Of a stretch of DNA of 64,000 bases, positions 12,271 to 23,640 are shown in pieces; position 1 is the stretch's first letter; every line of letters begins with the position of its first letter. This DNA is from Stictocephala bisonia (lineage: Eukaryota; Arthropoda; Insecta; Hemiptera; Membracidae): assembly GCA_035578905.1 (NCBI GenBank), contig JAQJVL010000001.1:4270001-4334000 (forward strand). Direction: 5' to 3'. The notes under the pieces are model-generated. The model made no database searches. It was given only the letters and a program-made list of their open reading frames with translations, and had not been told where the DNA came from. A program made the translations under genes and the position numbers.

Positions 12271-15135
12271 TCAAAAAGTTATGTTCAAGTCAGACTCTAG
12301 AAACTCGGAAATAGAATAAAATGGATTATTGAGAAGCCAGTTATAAATGACAGTTTTAAATGTATTAAGTGGTATGGTCCAAGCAATCTCGGGGAGCTTA
12401 TTAAAAAATGTAACACAATTAATTTTATAGGACTTGCCTGTAAGAGTAAGCCTATGATGAGGAATATCCAGATTGATTCTATTTCTAGTATTATGATTGT
12501 GTATGTTTTGTCTTTTTTGAAATAAATTTAAATTATCTTTGGCATACATTAAGACCTGAAAAATATATAGGTTAATAATTGTACAGATTTTAAGGTAAAC
12601 AAAAAGCGGTTTGCAGTGCTCCAGGGCCCCTGCCCCTGCCATATTGCGAAAAATTTTCTTTTGTATTAGTAATATCTCATGCACACAATGAGAATGTCCC
12701 CACAGTATCAACCCATAGGTGATATGCGATTGAAACAAGCCAAAGTATGCAATTCTTAAGTATTCTAAATTTACAAGTGGCTTTAGCTTCCAAAATAAAA
12801 ATACTGTTCTGGATATTTTTTTACAGATATTATTGATTTGGTCTTTCCAACACAATTTACTATCAATTTCCATGCCCAACAGTTTTACTGAATTGTATGG
12901 AATTTCATTTTTGAGACTAAGTATCAAATTCTGAGTTTTATCTTTATTACAATGGAGTTTATTACTTTGAAACCAATTCAGTACATCCCTTGTTGAGCCC
13001 TCAATTACATCATTTAAATAATTTAGGTCTTTATGACTTTTCATAATGGTGGTTTCGTCCGCATATACTATTGTATTTACACTAGTATTGTTATATGGCA
13101 AATCATTTATGGCTACTATGAACAGAAAAGGCCCTAGGACAGAGCCCAGTTGAGACACTTGCAACCGCAGAATTCCTGCTGTTGAGTGCAACATATTGAG
13201 TTCTATTGCTGGGATATGATTTTATCAAGTTAAGTGAATGGGTGTCAATTCCATAATATTTAAGTTTTATAAAGTAAAATATCAAACGGTACACAATCAA
13301 AAGCTTTAGTGAGATCAAAAAGGGTGAGAGCAACAGTTTCCTTATTTTCAAACGCTTCTAGACTATTCCCAACAATTTGCTGTACTGCAGTTACGGTAGA
13401 CATACCTTTCCTGAATCCAAATTGAGAAACTGAAATTAAATTGTTTCTTTCAAAATATTCACTTAATTGACTATATATAATTGATTCAAATAATTTTGAA
13501 AAAATGGGAACTATTGGGACTGGACGGTAATTCTGTGGTGAGCTTTTATCTCCCTTCTTAAATATTGGTACTACTTTGGATAATTTTAGTAATTCAGGAA
13601 AGTAACTTAAGTGAAAACATGTGTTAAAAATAAAGGCCAAAGGTACACTAATTAAATGAATAGTTTTCTTAATAATATTATTTGAAAGCCAATAACAGTC
13701 CATTGCCTTAGAATTCGACAATTGAGCAGCTGTTTTACTCACCTCCTCAGGTGTGGTCATTCTCCAACGGAAACTATTAGGCCTAATTAAGTTTGTATTA
13801 TTTAAAAGGTTAATAGCTGAAACAACTGACTTATCAAACTGCTGCCCAAAATCATGTACAGAATTTAGAAAGTAATTATTGAACATATATGGTTCGAGAC
13901 TTACCTGCTGTGAGTGTGTAGGTGAGCTTTCTCCCGAGATGACTTCCCACGTGGCCTTACACTTATTTGCAGAATTTTCTATATAATTTTGACAAGCCAA
14001 TTTTTTTGCATTTGCTAATTGTTTTCTGTATTTCTTTTTCAAATGTTGGTAAATTTTGTATGCCTGATTGGATTGTATTGTACCTGGAACCATATTTTTG
14101 TACATTGTAAAATATGAGAGCATTAATGTTCTAGAGTCTGCAAGCTCCACAAAATACCAATTAACCTTATTGTACTTATTTCTATAACTATTATTATGAT
14201 TAGATTTACATTTAACCAGAGGTGAACAAGTGTGCCATAGGTCAATATACATTTTAAAAAATCGATCACACATCTGTGCATCAGATACACCACCAGGCCC
14301 AGACAAGTTTTTGGTAAAACTCCATTGATTGTTGAGCAGACATTCCGCAAATTCCTTAATTTGATTGTCTGATTGAGTACGGATGAATGTGTCATTTTTA
14401 CCATTGTTATTATTACTTTTTAAACGTTTATCAGTTTTGAGTTTCATTTCCAGTAGTAAAGGGTCGTGATCTGCAAAGCTGTCCCCTAATATTCTGGCTT
14501 TATAAAGATCTCTTGAAAAATTAACAATTATGTTGTCTATACACGCTTTATTTCTGGTAGGGTTTTTAATTACACAGAAAAAGTTATAAGACCGCAATAT
14601 ATTCAGAAATTTTAAAGAGATATTTATAGTAGGTTTTGCCATTTCAATGTTAAAGTCTCCGCATTTTTATTATTTTATATGAAGAATACTTACCTAAAAT
14701 CTTTTTAACTGTTAATTCAAAATTTTCTAAAAAAGTTTCAATATTTCCAGCCGGTGATCTATAAATACTTATAACAATCAATTTACATGAGGTTAGCTGG
14801 ATGCAACTTATTTCACAATGCAATTCTACAAAGTAATCCGTTACATCAACAACCTCAAACTCAATATTTCTTTTTAAAAAGATTCCGACCCCCCATTTTT
14901 AAAAACATTCCTACACAATATATTGGCTGCTACAAAACTCTTAGGTAGAAAAATCTACGTCCCCTGCCATAAGCCAGTGTTCTGATACACAAACAACATC
15001 CACACTCTCACTCATACATAAATGCTCTAAGTCCAAAAATTTATTTCTAAGACATTGACAGTTAAGCTGCAGAACAGTAAAAACATCTATTATTTTATCA
15101 TTAACCATTGTACAATTTAATAAGGATTCGTTCAC
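12271..15135 (-). pseudogene. LINE ORF2: endonuclease-reverse transcriptase, frameshifted
   Basis: ORF2 begins 47 bases after ORF1 stops. It opens with the endonuclease N-terminus (LQLNCQCLRNKF ... VCVSEHWL), continues in other frames through an IYRSPAG block near 14770, and ends the endonuclease with ADHDPL near 14480. Reverse transcriptase follows: the FKKGDKSSPQNYRPV block, QFGFRKGMST, then DLTKAFDC. A frameshift near 13265 and a change in the PQG block (SQLGSVLGPFLF) come next. The second catalytic box reads YADE instead of YADD. The C-terminal part (HNHNTRNR ... FFNKLPEI ... FYSISEFLES) is intact. At least three frame breaks plus the lost catalytic Asp make it dead. Confidence 0.9.
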
Positions 15136-15182
15136 ATTATGAACTTTGTCAAAATTATTCTGCTCATATGACTGATGTAGGG

Positions 15183-16055
15183 CTAATCTAAAAGATCTAA
15201 ATTACTACCTACATTATGCACCTTACTATCAATATCATACACAGCTTTCAAAATTTTAGAAATTAAAACGAATTTACCTGCTTTGTTAAGGTGTTGTCCA
15301 TGTTTGGTGAAATATTTTCTGTCTATGTTATCAATAGGTAGAAGTTTCATATCAGATAGAACATTTAGCTCAACATTACATAGATGCACTGCATCATTCA
15401 ATTCAGGCCTATCAAACCTAATAGGTAAGCTACAAAAAATTACATTTATCTTCTCTGAAATGGCCTTTAGCCTATTAATGATGTTCTTTGTTAGTATTGA
15501 CCTACTCTCACTTACAATATCATTACTGCCTCCTATTATTACAATGTAATCTTGCTTAGTAAATCTATCACTAAAAGATTCAATTCCTGACATAACATTT
15601 ACAAGCCCAGCCCCTGGGCGACACATAGAAAATACCTCCAGTTTTGTTCTGTCTGTTTTCTGATTTATATGCTGGCCTATGTTCCTCCCATGACTAACTG
15701 ACAAAATTAACAATTTAGGTACATGTTTAGTGCAACTGCCTTTATCATACCCTATTCTTAAACTACTCTGTCCTACTTCAACAGTTGTATTAGATACCGT
15801 CCTTGTTTTCACTTTCTTGTGTATCGTTCTCTGGCAACGGTTATCATTAAGCAAGTCTTTAGATTTGTTTGTCTGATTCTTCCTGATTCCCCGTCGAGCC
15901 ATGGAGCCTATTGGAGTTGAGAATCTACCCTCCTCCCTTCGTAATGAAGAGTTTATTGGTGGTGAATTATCTTCATTATTAGGTCTATCATTATCAACTC
16001 CTTGTTCGGATAAAGCAGAATATCTATTACTAAGCCTAAGTGGTGGGAATGCCAA
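15183..16055 (-). CDS. LINE ORF1 with SGNH/GDSL-esterase-like domain
   Basis: An intact 290-codon frame. Residues 1-110 are polar and basic, rich in Ser, Asn, Arg and Lys, and probably bind nucleic acid. From about residue 113 an SGNH-hydrolase-like fold can be read. The block-I strand is LLILSVSHGRN, with the presumed nucleophile Ser kept but the usual Gly-Asp before it replaced by Ser-Val. The block-III analogue is IIGGSNDI near residue 175, and the C-terminal His block is HLNKAGK near 255. Such ORF1 proteins belong to the CR1/L2 group of LINEs and are thought to assist retrotransposition. ORF2 follows 47 bases later. The frame is open, unlike ORF2, but may still be a non-functional copy. 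Confidence 0.8.
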   Translation of the reverse strand: MAFPPLRLSNRYSALSEQGVDNDRPNNEDNSPPINSSLRREEGRFSTPIGSMARRGIRKNQTNKSKDLLNDNRCQRTIHKKVKTRTVSNTTVEVGQSSLRIGYDKGSCTKHVPKLLILSVSHGRNIGQHINQKTDRTKLEVFSMCRPGAGLVNVMSGIESFSDRFTKQDYIVIIGGSNDIVSESRSILTKNIINRLKAISEKINVIFCSLPIRFDRPELNDAVHLCNVELNVLSDMKLLPIDNIDRKYFTKHGQHLNKAGKFVLISKILKAVYDIDSKVHNVGSNLDLLD

Positions 16056-16076
16056 TGAGTCATTGAAAAGAGATTG

Positions 16077-16905
16077 ATTACGTGATTTATCTTTAAAACC
16101 AGTATTGAGTCATATACCGTACTAATAATAAAATTAGTGACAAATTAAATAAAGAATCATTGTGTTGCTTATATTGAACTAGACGTCTGGCCACTATATT
16201 TTATATCTAATTTATAATTAGATAAATCACTATAAATATAAATAGTAACACAACTATAATAATTAAATAGAACAAAGCAAAACATACTAAGATGAATCTT
16301 TGTAAAACATAATGTCATAACTTAGGCACACATCTACTGATGAATGTACAAAAAACTGTTATCACAATATCAATAACAAACAATATTGACTGACTGATAT
16401 GACACTGACTATGATTTTTTTTGTATTCTATATTTTTGTAAAATTAGACATCCTCTTGTCATTATTTTTACAATGAAATATTCTGAACGGCTTAAATTAA
16501 AACTCAAATCTGTTAGGTTTCAATTTTCTTAGCTGAAAAAATCTACTCTTATATAGCATAACTATGATGCTATATAAGAGTACTATATTAACTACTATAT
16601 TAACTATGATGACATAACAGATACACACACCAACTGAATAGTGCAAAAATGAATTTTAAATATGTTTAATGGACAAACACAAAATGTTCTTAGCATCGTT
16701 GCTTAGTAATAAACTTAGGCATGATCTCTGGCTAAAGAACATCATTTACGTTTTTTAAAACATTAATGTGTTATAACAGTTTCATAGGAAAACCAGAGTT
16801 TCATATAATTAAACAGAGGCATATACTATTTAAGAATTGTTAGAATCATCACCAAACCAGATTTTCCACCACTCCATAAATTTTAATAATTTTGACTCAA
16901 TTTTA
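16077..16905. other. Intergenic AT-rich DNA
   Basis: No gene seen. A hairpin lies at 16546-16582: ACTCTTATATAGCAT, a 7-base loop, and the exact complement, followed by a partial duplication of CTATATTAACTA. Confidence 0.4.
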
Positions 16906-17160
16906 AGTGTATCAAATCGTAATTTTAATTAAATGCAATAAATAAAATATTTTCACTCCCCTGACGACTAAACTGAGCAAGTTGGCCAAATTCCATATGA
17001 CGGAACAGGCTTCAACTGCCGTAATGTTAGTTGTATGGGGACAGCGATTCTCTCTGTACTCTGTGTAGCCAACCACCCCCCTCGTCGCTACCTGCAGAGA
17101 GAAGTTGCCGAGTTCGTGCTTAGGATTAACTGACCCTTGTCCCACAATTATATTCAAATA
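16906..17160 (-). repeat. Unidentified dispersed element, copy 1
   Basis: An 81-codon frame on the minus strand (16912-17157) is open, but the DNA itself is repetitive. The block from 17085 to 17140 recurs in opposite orientation at 18470-18525 (GGGTCAGTTAATC-AAGCACGAACTCGGCAACTT). I do not recognise the family. It is better read as a dispersed repeat than a gene. Confidence 0.45.
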
Positions 17161-17219
17161 GTGCGATCATACTAAGTTCAGCATTCCTAAATTATTCGCA
17201 AAACAATCTGTGTCATATA

Positions 17220-17700
17220 TTTTCTCGTATTTTACATTTAGGGGTTTCTCAAACATAAAAATTCATTTCTGATAATATTTTGCGTTTGATTTTATTATTC
17301 AATTCCCCTGTATTCAGTATTTCATTTTATTTTTTTAGCGTTTGCTAAATGTAAATAACATATAGTATGTCGTTTTTATTTTTCATATATTTCTTATATT
17401 TATTTCATAGATACCTCTTAAATTTCTTCTGTACAGTATTTCATAGTTGTTATGTTAAACATAAAATTAGTCGTCCTATTTAGGTATTATCTCCTGTATG
17501 TTGTTTATAATTGTAAAACGCTTCTTGTAACTTTGTTTTTATTTTCTCGTATTTTATAATTTATTGTACCTTAAACACAACAATTCATGTTCTGATTACA
17601 TTTTGAGTTTGATTTTATTATTTAATTCTAGGATGTATTCGGTTTTTTTTTCTTAGCGTTTGCTAAATGTAAATAACATATAGCATGTTGATTTATTTTT
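17220..17700. repeat. Tandem duplication, period about 322 bp
   Basis: 17222-17370 and 17544-17692 share TTCTCGTATTTTA, TTTGATTTTATTATT-AATTC and TTAGCGTTTGCTAAATGTAAATAACATATAG in the same order. The copies are diverged. Confidence 0.6.
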
Positions 17701-18464
17701 ATAGTGTTCAATAAATATATAAATAGCATATAGTAACAGTTCTTACCTATTAATAAATTAAATTGTTTATTCGGAAACATAAACACTACCCTATGTCCAT
17801 ACATACATGTATAAACTACATCAGCTACTCGTCACCCTGACACCACCTTATTGTTGTGATTACGTTTAGCATTGTTTGCCATATTTTTTAATGTTGTGTT
17901 TTGTCATTTAAGTTTTGTTCATTTATGTAATTAAAATTCATGTTTTGTTGTTTACGTTTAGCACAGTTGTGTTTAATACAGTTTTTTTTTTTTTTTTTTT
18001 TACCAAATACATGTTTTGTTGTGTAATCGGTCGTTTATATTCATTTCGGTCCTTCTCCCTAAATTCTTTTCGCTACTGCTAGCTCAGCAACAACGTAACT
18101 CAAATAACTGGTAACTTGGATGGTGTATGTGCAATTTATTATTATTGAATTGCAAAACATCCAGAGTACCAATTTAGGTATAGGTTTTATTTCATTCTAT
18201 TGAACAACACTACAAAATAAGTGGCACGTAAGCAGTATATCACAACTTCACCAGAGCTTTCATCAGAGCTTTAATAGCAGGTAGCCAACAGGTAGAACTG
18301 GATAGATCAGGTAGTTTGAGGGGCGACAAAATAGGTACGGGGAGGGGTGGGGACGCTTTGGTCATAAACCAGGACTATTTAGTCACACCCCCAACAATAA
18401 TTATTTATGACCACCTTTAGCCAGTTATAATGCGATTTTGTCATACATACTAAAATAGGGTTGT
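17701..18464. other. Intergenic; poly(T) tract and GC-richer patch
   Basis: There is a run of about 19 T at 17983-18001. The stretch 18300-18360 is locally G-rich. No gene seen. Confidence 0.35.
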
Positions 18465-18845
18465 AAAAGGGTCAGTTAATCCCAAGCACGAACTCGGCAA
18501 CTTTCTTCGCGGGTAGGGGCGAGGGAGTAGGATTGGTGGATGGCTTGGACAAATTTTTCCTCGCAACCTTCAGTCATACAATTGCTGCGAATACTTGATA
18601 TTCCACCTTCAGTATTTATAGATTTATCAAAAGTCAGAAGAATGAACAGTGCAAATAAGGGCAATAAAATAAAACTGACTACAACACAAAAAGAAGTCAG
18701 CATGTTCATACAAAACAAAGTAAGCCATCTGAGAAACGGTAAAATTAAAGATAGAATTGTTAGGGCGTGTCTCATGTCGTAGCAAGTAAGATATAAATTC
18801 GTTGTACAGCTACAGTGTTGATGTTTTTTATTTGCTAACAAACGT
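18465..18845 (+). repeat. Unidentified dispersed element, copy 2, with overlapping frames
   Basis: The left 60 bases are an inverted copy of 17085-17140. A 121-codon minus-strand frame (18476-18841) with a hydrophobic middle and an 80-codon plus-strand frame overlap here. Neither has a recognisable domain. Confidence 0.35.
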
Positions 18846-19199
18846 TTGAAAATGCTGAGATTTCAAAATTGTTTTAAGGTTAATGCGATATTTGTAATTA
18901 GTAGTTTTATGAATAGTTTTCTCCATTAAGAACTGTACAGCAAAATTCTCAATTACTTTAATTTTGAAATTAGTTTTATAATGGGTAAATATATTTTTAT
19001 TGTATTATGAATAACGTTATAAAACATAAATTCGAATTTGTCTGTGTTAAATTAGTTGTTTAAAATGTTTACAATGTATTCCACAATATAGTCTTTTTAT
19101 TGATAGTTTTATAAATATGTTTTTATAGTAGTAGTCACACACTTTGCACCTGGTTTCCTATATTTGCAATATAAATATAAGAATTCCTAAATAAGTGGG

Positions 19200-19725
19200 A
19201 GTCGGCATCAGTGATCTTTTGACGGTAATAGTTGCTTTATATGTCATCAAAGGAAGTATCTGCAAACTACAATAAGATTCCTTCTTGAAGGTTGAACATC
19301 AGTATACGAGTATTGCGATGACAATCAACATCATGATTTCAGAATGACAATAGCTCTGTTATATCTTGTCAACTGAAGTTCCAGCAATCCTCAGATAATG
19401 TCCCTCTTAAAGGTCAACATCATGATATTAGAATGACAATAGCTCTGTTATATCTTGTCAACTGAAGTTTCAGCAATCCTCAGAAAATGTCCCTCTTAAA
19501 GGTCAACATCATGATATTAGAATGACAATAGCTCTGTTATATCTTGTCTACGGACATACCAGCAATCCTCAATAAACTTCTATCTTTAAGGTCAACATTA
19601 TGATACTTGGATGACGATAGCTGAGTTATATAATTGAAGTACCATTGATCTAAATTAATTTCAGCCTTAGAGATAAAAAACCAACCATATTTAAATGTCA
19701 ATAGTTTTGTTATATGTTGGTAATA
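19200..19725. repeat. 89-bp tandem repeat, about 5 copies
   Basis: The unit contains GGTCAACATCATGATATTAG, AATGACAATAGCTCTGTTAT and CTTGTCAACTGAAGTT. Anchor words recur at 19341, 19430 and 19519. Outer copies are more diverged than the central ones. Confidence 0.88.
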
Positions 19726-20097
19726 TACTTCCATTTAGACCCACATTGAAGTTTCAAGGAAACCATTCAATATAGAATTTAGAAATAAATCGACTTGGAT
19801 CAATTTGGGTCACTATTTGCGTATAAAAACGCATACACACGTTTTTTCGTTTGAGTACAGAACTATTTTCTTCAATTATGTTTTGTCTGTAAAGGTTAAT
19901 GCGCACACGTGTGACTAACGTGATTATAATATATGCATACAATTACAACATATTAACTAGAAAAAAACTAGTTAATGACGTAAATGAAACTAACAAAAGA
20001 ACAGTATCATACTTGTAGCGGTACGCTCTCATATTTACGATATACTTTGATGCCCCAGTGTAACTTCAGACAGCCTAAGGGGAAGCGAGTGACAGCA

Positions 20098-20345
20098 GAT
20101 AATTGATCAATTAATTAACGTACACCTAAATGGCAATCAACTCCAACTCCATCGGCTTAGAGCAACTGGCGTATAACCCTTTAACCACCCTCCCTCATTT
20201 TACCAACCCCATTGAACACTTTATACCCTGGAGTGATGGGCGTGCTTCTCACCTCCTTCCAGATAAATTTATATCTCCTACGCCTCTCTTTAGAGTAAAG
20301 AAGACTGTTGAACATATGTTTTCAAGTAATGTGTATATCTACTAA
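20098..20345 (+). other. Unassigned 71-codon frame with an upstream homeodomain-like palindrome
   Basis: A 71-codon plus-strand frame (20130-20345) has no recognisable domain and no signal peptide. It lies in a less AT-rich patch, just after TAATTGATCAATTA (20100-20113), a perfect 14-base palindrome of two TAAT/ATTA homeodomain cores. A short exon or a regulatory patch are both possible; I cannot decide. Confidence 0.2.
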
Positions 20346-20499
20346 CAGTTTGTTAATATAAAATCTTTAATTTTTGAATATAATATAAATACATGGAACA
20401 ATTTGCATTTAATGACAATAGACAAATTTTTTCAGGTATAAATTACATGAAAAATATATTGTCTCCTAACACTAAACTTGTTATATTTGTAACTAAGAT

Positions 20500-21595
20500 T
20501 TAAAAGCTGTGAACAACTGACGTCTCTCTAGTTCATACGTGTAATGTCTGTATTCATGAATAAACGCTGTGAACAACTGACGTCTCTCTAGTTCAAATGT
20601 GTAATGTCTGTATCCAGGAATAAACTGTAATCAACTGAAATCTCTCTAATTCAAACGTGCAATTTCTGTATTTAGGAATAAAATCTGTGAGCAACTAAAG
20701 TCTCTTCAAGTCGTACTTGTAATGTATGTATCTAGGAATTAACGCCGTGAACAACGAAGTATTTTCAATTCAAACTTGTTATTTTTGTGTCCACGAATAA
20801 ATATTGTGAACAACTGAAGTGTCTACAAATCTAACTTGTAATGTCTGCATCTAGGAATAAATTCTGTGAACAACTGACGTCTTTCTGATTCAAGCGTGTA
20901 ATGTGTGCATCCAGGAATAAATGCTGTGAACAACTGAAGTCTCCTTACTTCAAACTTGTAATGTCTGTTTCCAGGAATAAGCGCTGTGATCAACTGATGT
21001 CTCTCTTATTTAAACGTGTAATGTGTGTATCCAGGAATAAACGCTGTGATCAACTGATGTCTCTCTTATTTAAACGTGTAATGTGTGTATCCAGGAATAA
21101 ACGCTGTGATCAACTGATGTCTCTCTTATTTAAACGTGTAATGTGTGTATCCAGGAATAAACGCTGTGATCAACTGATGTCTCTCTTATTTAAACGTGTA
21201 ATGTGTGTATCCAGGAATAAACGCTGTGATCAACTGATGTCTCTCTTATTCAAACGTGTAATGTGTGTATCCAGCAATAAACGCTGTGAACAACTGACTT
21301 TTGTCTAATTCATACGAGTAATGTCTGTATTCAGGAATAAACGCTGTGAACAACTGACTTTTGTCTAATTCATACGAGTAATGTCTGTATTCAGGAATAA
21401 AAGCTGTGAACAACTGATGTCTCTTTATTCAAACGTGTAATGTGTGTATCCAGCAATAAATGATGTTAATAACTGACTTATGATTAATTCATACGTCTAA
21501 TGTATGTATTCAGGAATAAACGCTGTGAACAACTGACATTTCTCTGCTTCAAATTTGTAATATTTGTATCTTGGAATAAATACTGTGTAACTAAA
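20500..21595. repeat. 60-bp tandem repeat, about 18 copies
   Basis: The unit reads AATAAACGCTGTGATCAACT-GATGTCTCTCTTATTTAAAC-GTGTAATGTGTGTATCCAGG. Four units (21001-21240) are base-for-base identical, while the flanking units are progressively diverged, a pattern of recent central amplification. The period is a multiple of three, so the 135-codon frame at 20901-21308 stays open and gives a 20-residue peptide repeat. That is an expected by-product, not evidence of a protein. Confidence 0.95.
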
Positions 21596-22080
21596 TATAT
21601 TTATTATATATCTATATTATTTTTCTTGTAGAGCTTTTTTTAAAAGTTAGTAGACTACGTTTTGGAAACCTGTAAATTGCGTCAAACCTTTATATTCACG
21701 TAGGCTATTTAGGCTAATGGCTTGTTCAATTTAGTTCGTTTTTAATCGATTTTATTATTTACTGTTGTTATTAACACGGAAAATAAGTTCAATGATAACT
21801 TTAACTTTTCCTACATAACATACATTCACATTAACTACAAATGCGTAAATCATGCTTGTTACAATGATTGTACATCTCATTTTAATATCTTACAATTATA
21901 TTTTCTCATATTAATTTACTTTGGAAAGAAACGTCATATTTAAGAGAGAGGACTCCTAACATGCAATTATTTAAATTTTGTATACAATTAAAGCATTTTC
22001 ACGACATACAAGCTCATTTAATTTGATTAAATATATGCTTTAATGTATGTCTTAAGATATTGACAAATTGTTTCAACCAA
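21596..22080. other. Intergenic AT-rich DNA
   Basis: No feature recognised. Confidence 0.4.
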
Positions 22081-22119
22081 GGCAGGCAATAACAAGAGGA
22101 GTGACTCCTGATAAAGGAG

Positions 22120-22345
22120 CTTAAGTCATCAAGATACAAGTTGGTGTCCCGAGGTTAGGTGTGTGGGGAGGGACAGCGCCGCGGCGCGTGATCAGGTATC
22201 TCACTGATAACGCTGATAAGGTAAGCGGTCCTCAGCTACCGCCTAATCCACGCTTATCATCACGCCGCCATTCCTGCTTTTATGGCAGCCATAACCATAA
22301 CCAACTACTTGTTGCTTTATTGGGCCTATAAAAGACAGATTTCAT
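22120..22345. promoter_or_regulatory. GC-richer island 1, candidate enhancer
   Basis: A compact non-repetitive island in AT-rich DNA. It carries three GATA-type sites (TGATAA 22205, TGATAAGG 22214, CTTATCA 22253), the perfect palindrome TTATGGCAGCCATAA (22280-22294), CCATAA repeats and a TTTATTGG Hox-like site. The word TCACTGATAACGC (22201-22213) is repeated exactly in island 2 at 25011-25023. Enhancer function is inference from composition and site density. Confidence 0.45.
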
Positions 22346-22372
22346 CGAGCACAGGTTTCAGGACGTTCACGT
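22327..22372 (+). promoter_or_regulatory. TATA plus initiator-like core promoter
   Basis: TATAAAAG (22327-22334) is followed by TTTCAGG with the A at 22360, about 33 bases after the first T, which is the usual TATA-to-start spacing. Downstream lies CCAACATG (ATG at 22397), but it opens only nine codons before a stop unless a splice donor intervenes. It may drive a small unrecognised gene, an enhancer RNA, or nothing. Confidence 0.3.
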
Positions 22373-23028
22373 TTATGTACCTAAAGAGCAACCAACATGT
22401 CAGCTGCAAAATTTGAAGTTTTATAGGTTCATTTCAAAGCAGTTTGTTATAAACTTCAAGAACACATTTAGTTGCTGTAAATTACTTATGATTTAAAAAA
22501 ATTGGTTTTGACTAGTTAATTTAGTTTAAGATGTTATTTTAAGAGTATGTAGATGTAATCAACGTATTCGAATTATTATTATTATTAGACGTATTTTCTC
22601 TTGCAGGAAGTCTAATAATACAAAAAAATTACATTTCTTTTCATCAGACTGGAAATTGTTGTATTCAAGTGTAAATTATATGAATAATATAATGTATAGT
22701 GGGAAATTTGGTTATTAAAATGTTAATTTGGTTAATCTGACTATAAACAAAAACAACCTATTACGTTATTTTTGTTATATTATGTTAAGTTAGGTTATGT
22801 TAGGATGTTAGGTTGGTTTGGTAAATTTTTGGTTTTTTAGGCTAAATAAATTCGGAAAATGATAAGCAATTGAGTACATTTTTTTTGCATTTTTAAACAT
22901 AATTTTAAAATTATGTTTGCATCGTCTGAAAAAGCGTAACAGTTGCGGTAATAGAGAGTCCACTTTTGAGCATTTGATTGTTCATTTTACTTTTATAAAA
23001 TCATAAACTAATAAACTAAAACTAAAAG
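22373..23028. other. Intergenic AT-rich DNA with TTAGG-like words
   Basis: GTTAGGTTATGTTAGG-type words occur at 22785-22820, a loose telomere-like motif. No gene seen. Confidence 0.35.
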
Positions 23029-23070
23029 TGCCGGCGTGGTGGCTCAGTGGCTAAGACTTCGGACTGTGAC
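23029..23070 (+). mobile_element. SINE family A, 5' head (truncated)
   Basis: TGCCGGCGTGGTGGCTCAGT-GGCTAAGACTTCGGACTG matches the head of the SINE at 54000-53841 with one substitution. It carries a tRNA A-box (TGGCTCAGTGGCTAAG). It runs straight into the 48-bp tandem array. Confidence 0.8.
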
Positions 23071-23640
23071 GCAGACAGTCGTTGAAATTACTGAAGTTCG
23101 TGTCTCTATGTTCGTTGGTGCAAATAGTCGTTGAAATCCCCAAGTTCTTGTCTCTAAGGTCGTTGGTGCAGATAGTCGTTGAAATCACCAAGTTCATGTC
23201 TCTAAGGTCGTTGGTGCAGACAGTCGTTGAAGTTACCAAGTTCGTGTCTCTATGATCGTTGGTGCAGGCAGTCGTTGAAATCACCAAGTTCGTGTCTCTA
23301 AGGTCGTTGGTGCAGACAGTCTTTGAAATCACCAAGTTCGAGTCTCTAAGGTCGTTGGTGCAGACAGTCGTTGAAATCACCAAGTTCGTGTCTCTACGAT
23401 CGTTGGTGCAGGCAGTCGTTGAAATCACCAAATTCGTGTCTCTAAGGTCCTTGGTACAGACAGTCGTTGAAATCACCAAGCTCGTGTCTCTACGGTCGTT
23501 GGTGCAGACAGTCGTTGAAATCACCAAGTTTGTGTCTCTACGATCGTTGGTGCAGGCAGTCGTTGAAATCACCAAATTCGTGTCTCTAAGGTCCTTGGTA
23601 CAGACAGTCGTTGAAATCACCAAGCTCGTGTCTCTAGGCC
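23070..23640 (+). repeat. 48-bp tandem repeat, about 12 copies, fused to a SINE head
   Basis: The unit contains CAGACAGTCGTTGAAATCAC-CAAGTTCGTGTCTCTAAGGT, with a period of 48. Each unit holds AAGTTCGNGTCTC, close to the B-box AAGTTCGAATCCC of the SINE whose head precedes the array, so the array seems to have grown from the SINE interior. The long open frames on both strands follow from 48 being divisible by three. Confidence 0.93.

Larger units (their letters stand above)
12010..16076 (-). mobile_element. CR1/L2-like LINE, nearly full length, inactive
   Basis: A two-ORF non-LTR retrotransposon. ORF1 (SGNH-esterase type) is at 16055-15183, and a broken ORF2 with AP-endonuclease, reverse transcriptase and C-terminal region runs from about 15135 to 12271. 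The 3' UTR ends in a tandem TGATTCT tail near 12010, the short-microsatellite end typical of the CR1/Jockey group rather than poly(A). An esterase ORF1 is characteristic of CR1, L2 and relatives. It lies in the same orientation as lab. Confidence 0.88.

Noticed and set aside
18476..18841. 121-codon minus-strand frame with a hydrophobic centre, possible membrane protein
   Set aside because: Its C-terminal part lies in a dispersed repeat shared with 17.1 kb, an opposite frame is also open, and no family is recognisable.
20901..21308. 135-codon frame of 20-residue repeats that looks like a repetitive protein
   Set aside because: The period of 60 is a multiple of three, so an open frame across identical units is automatic. 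Other units of the same array contain stops and there is no start context or signal peptide.
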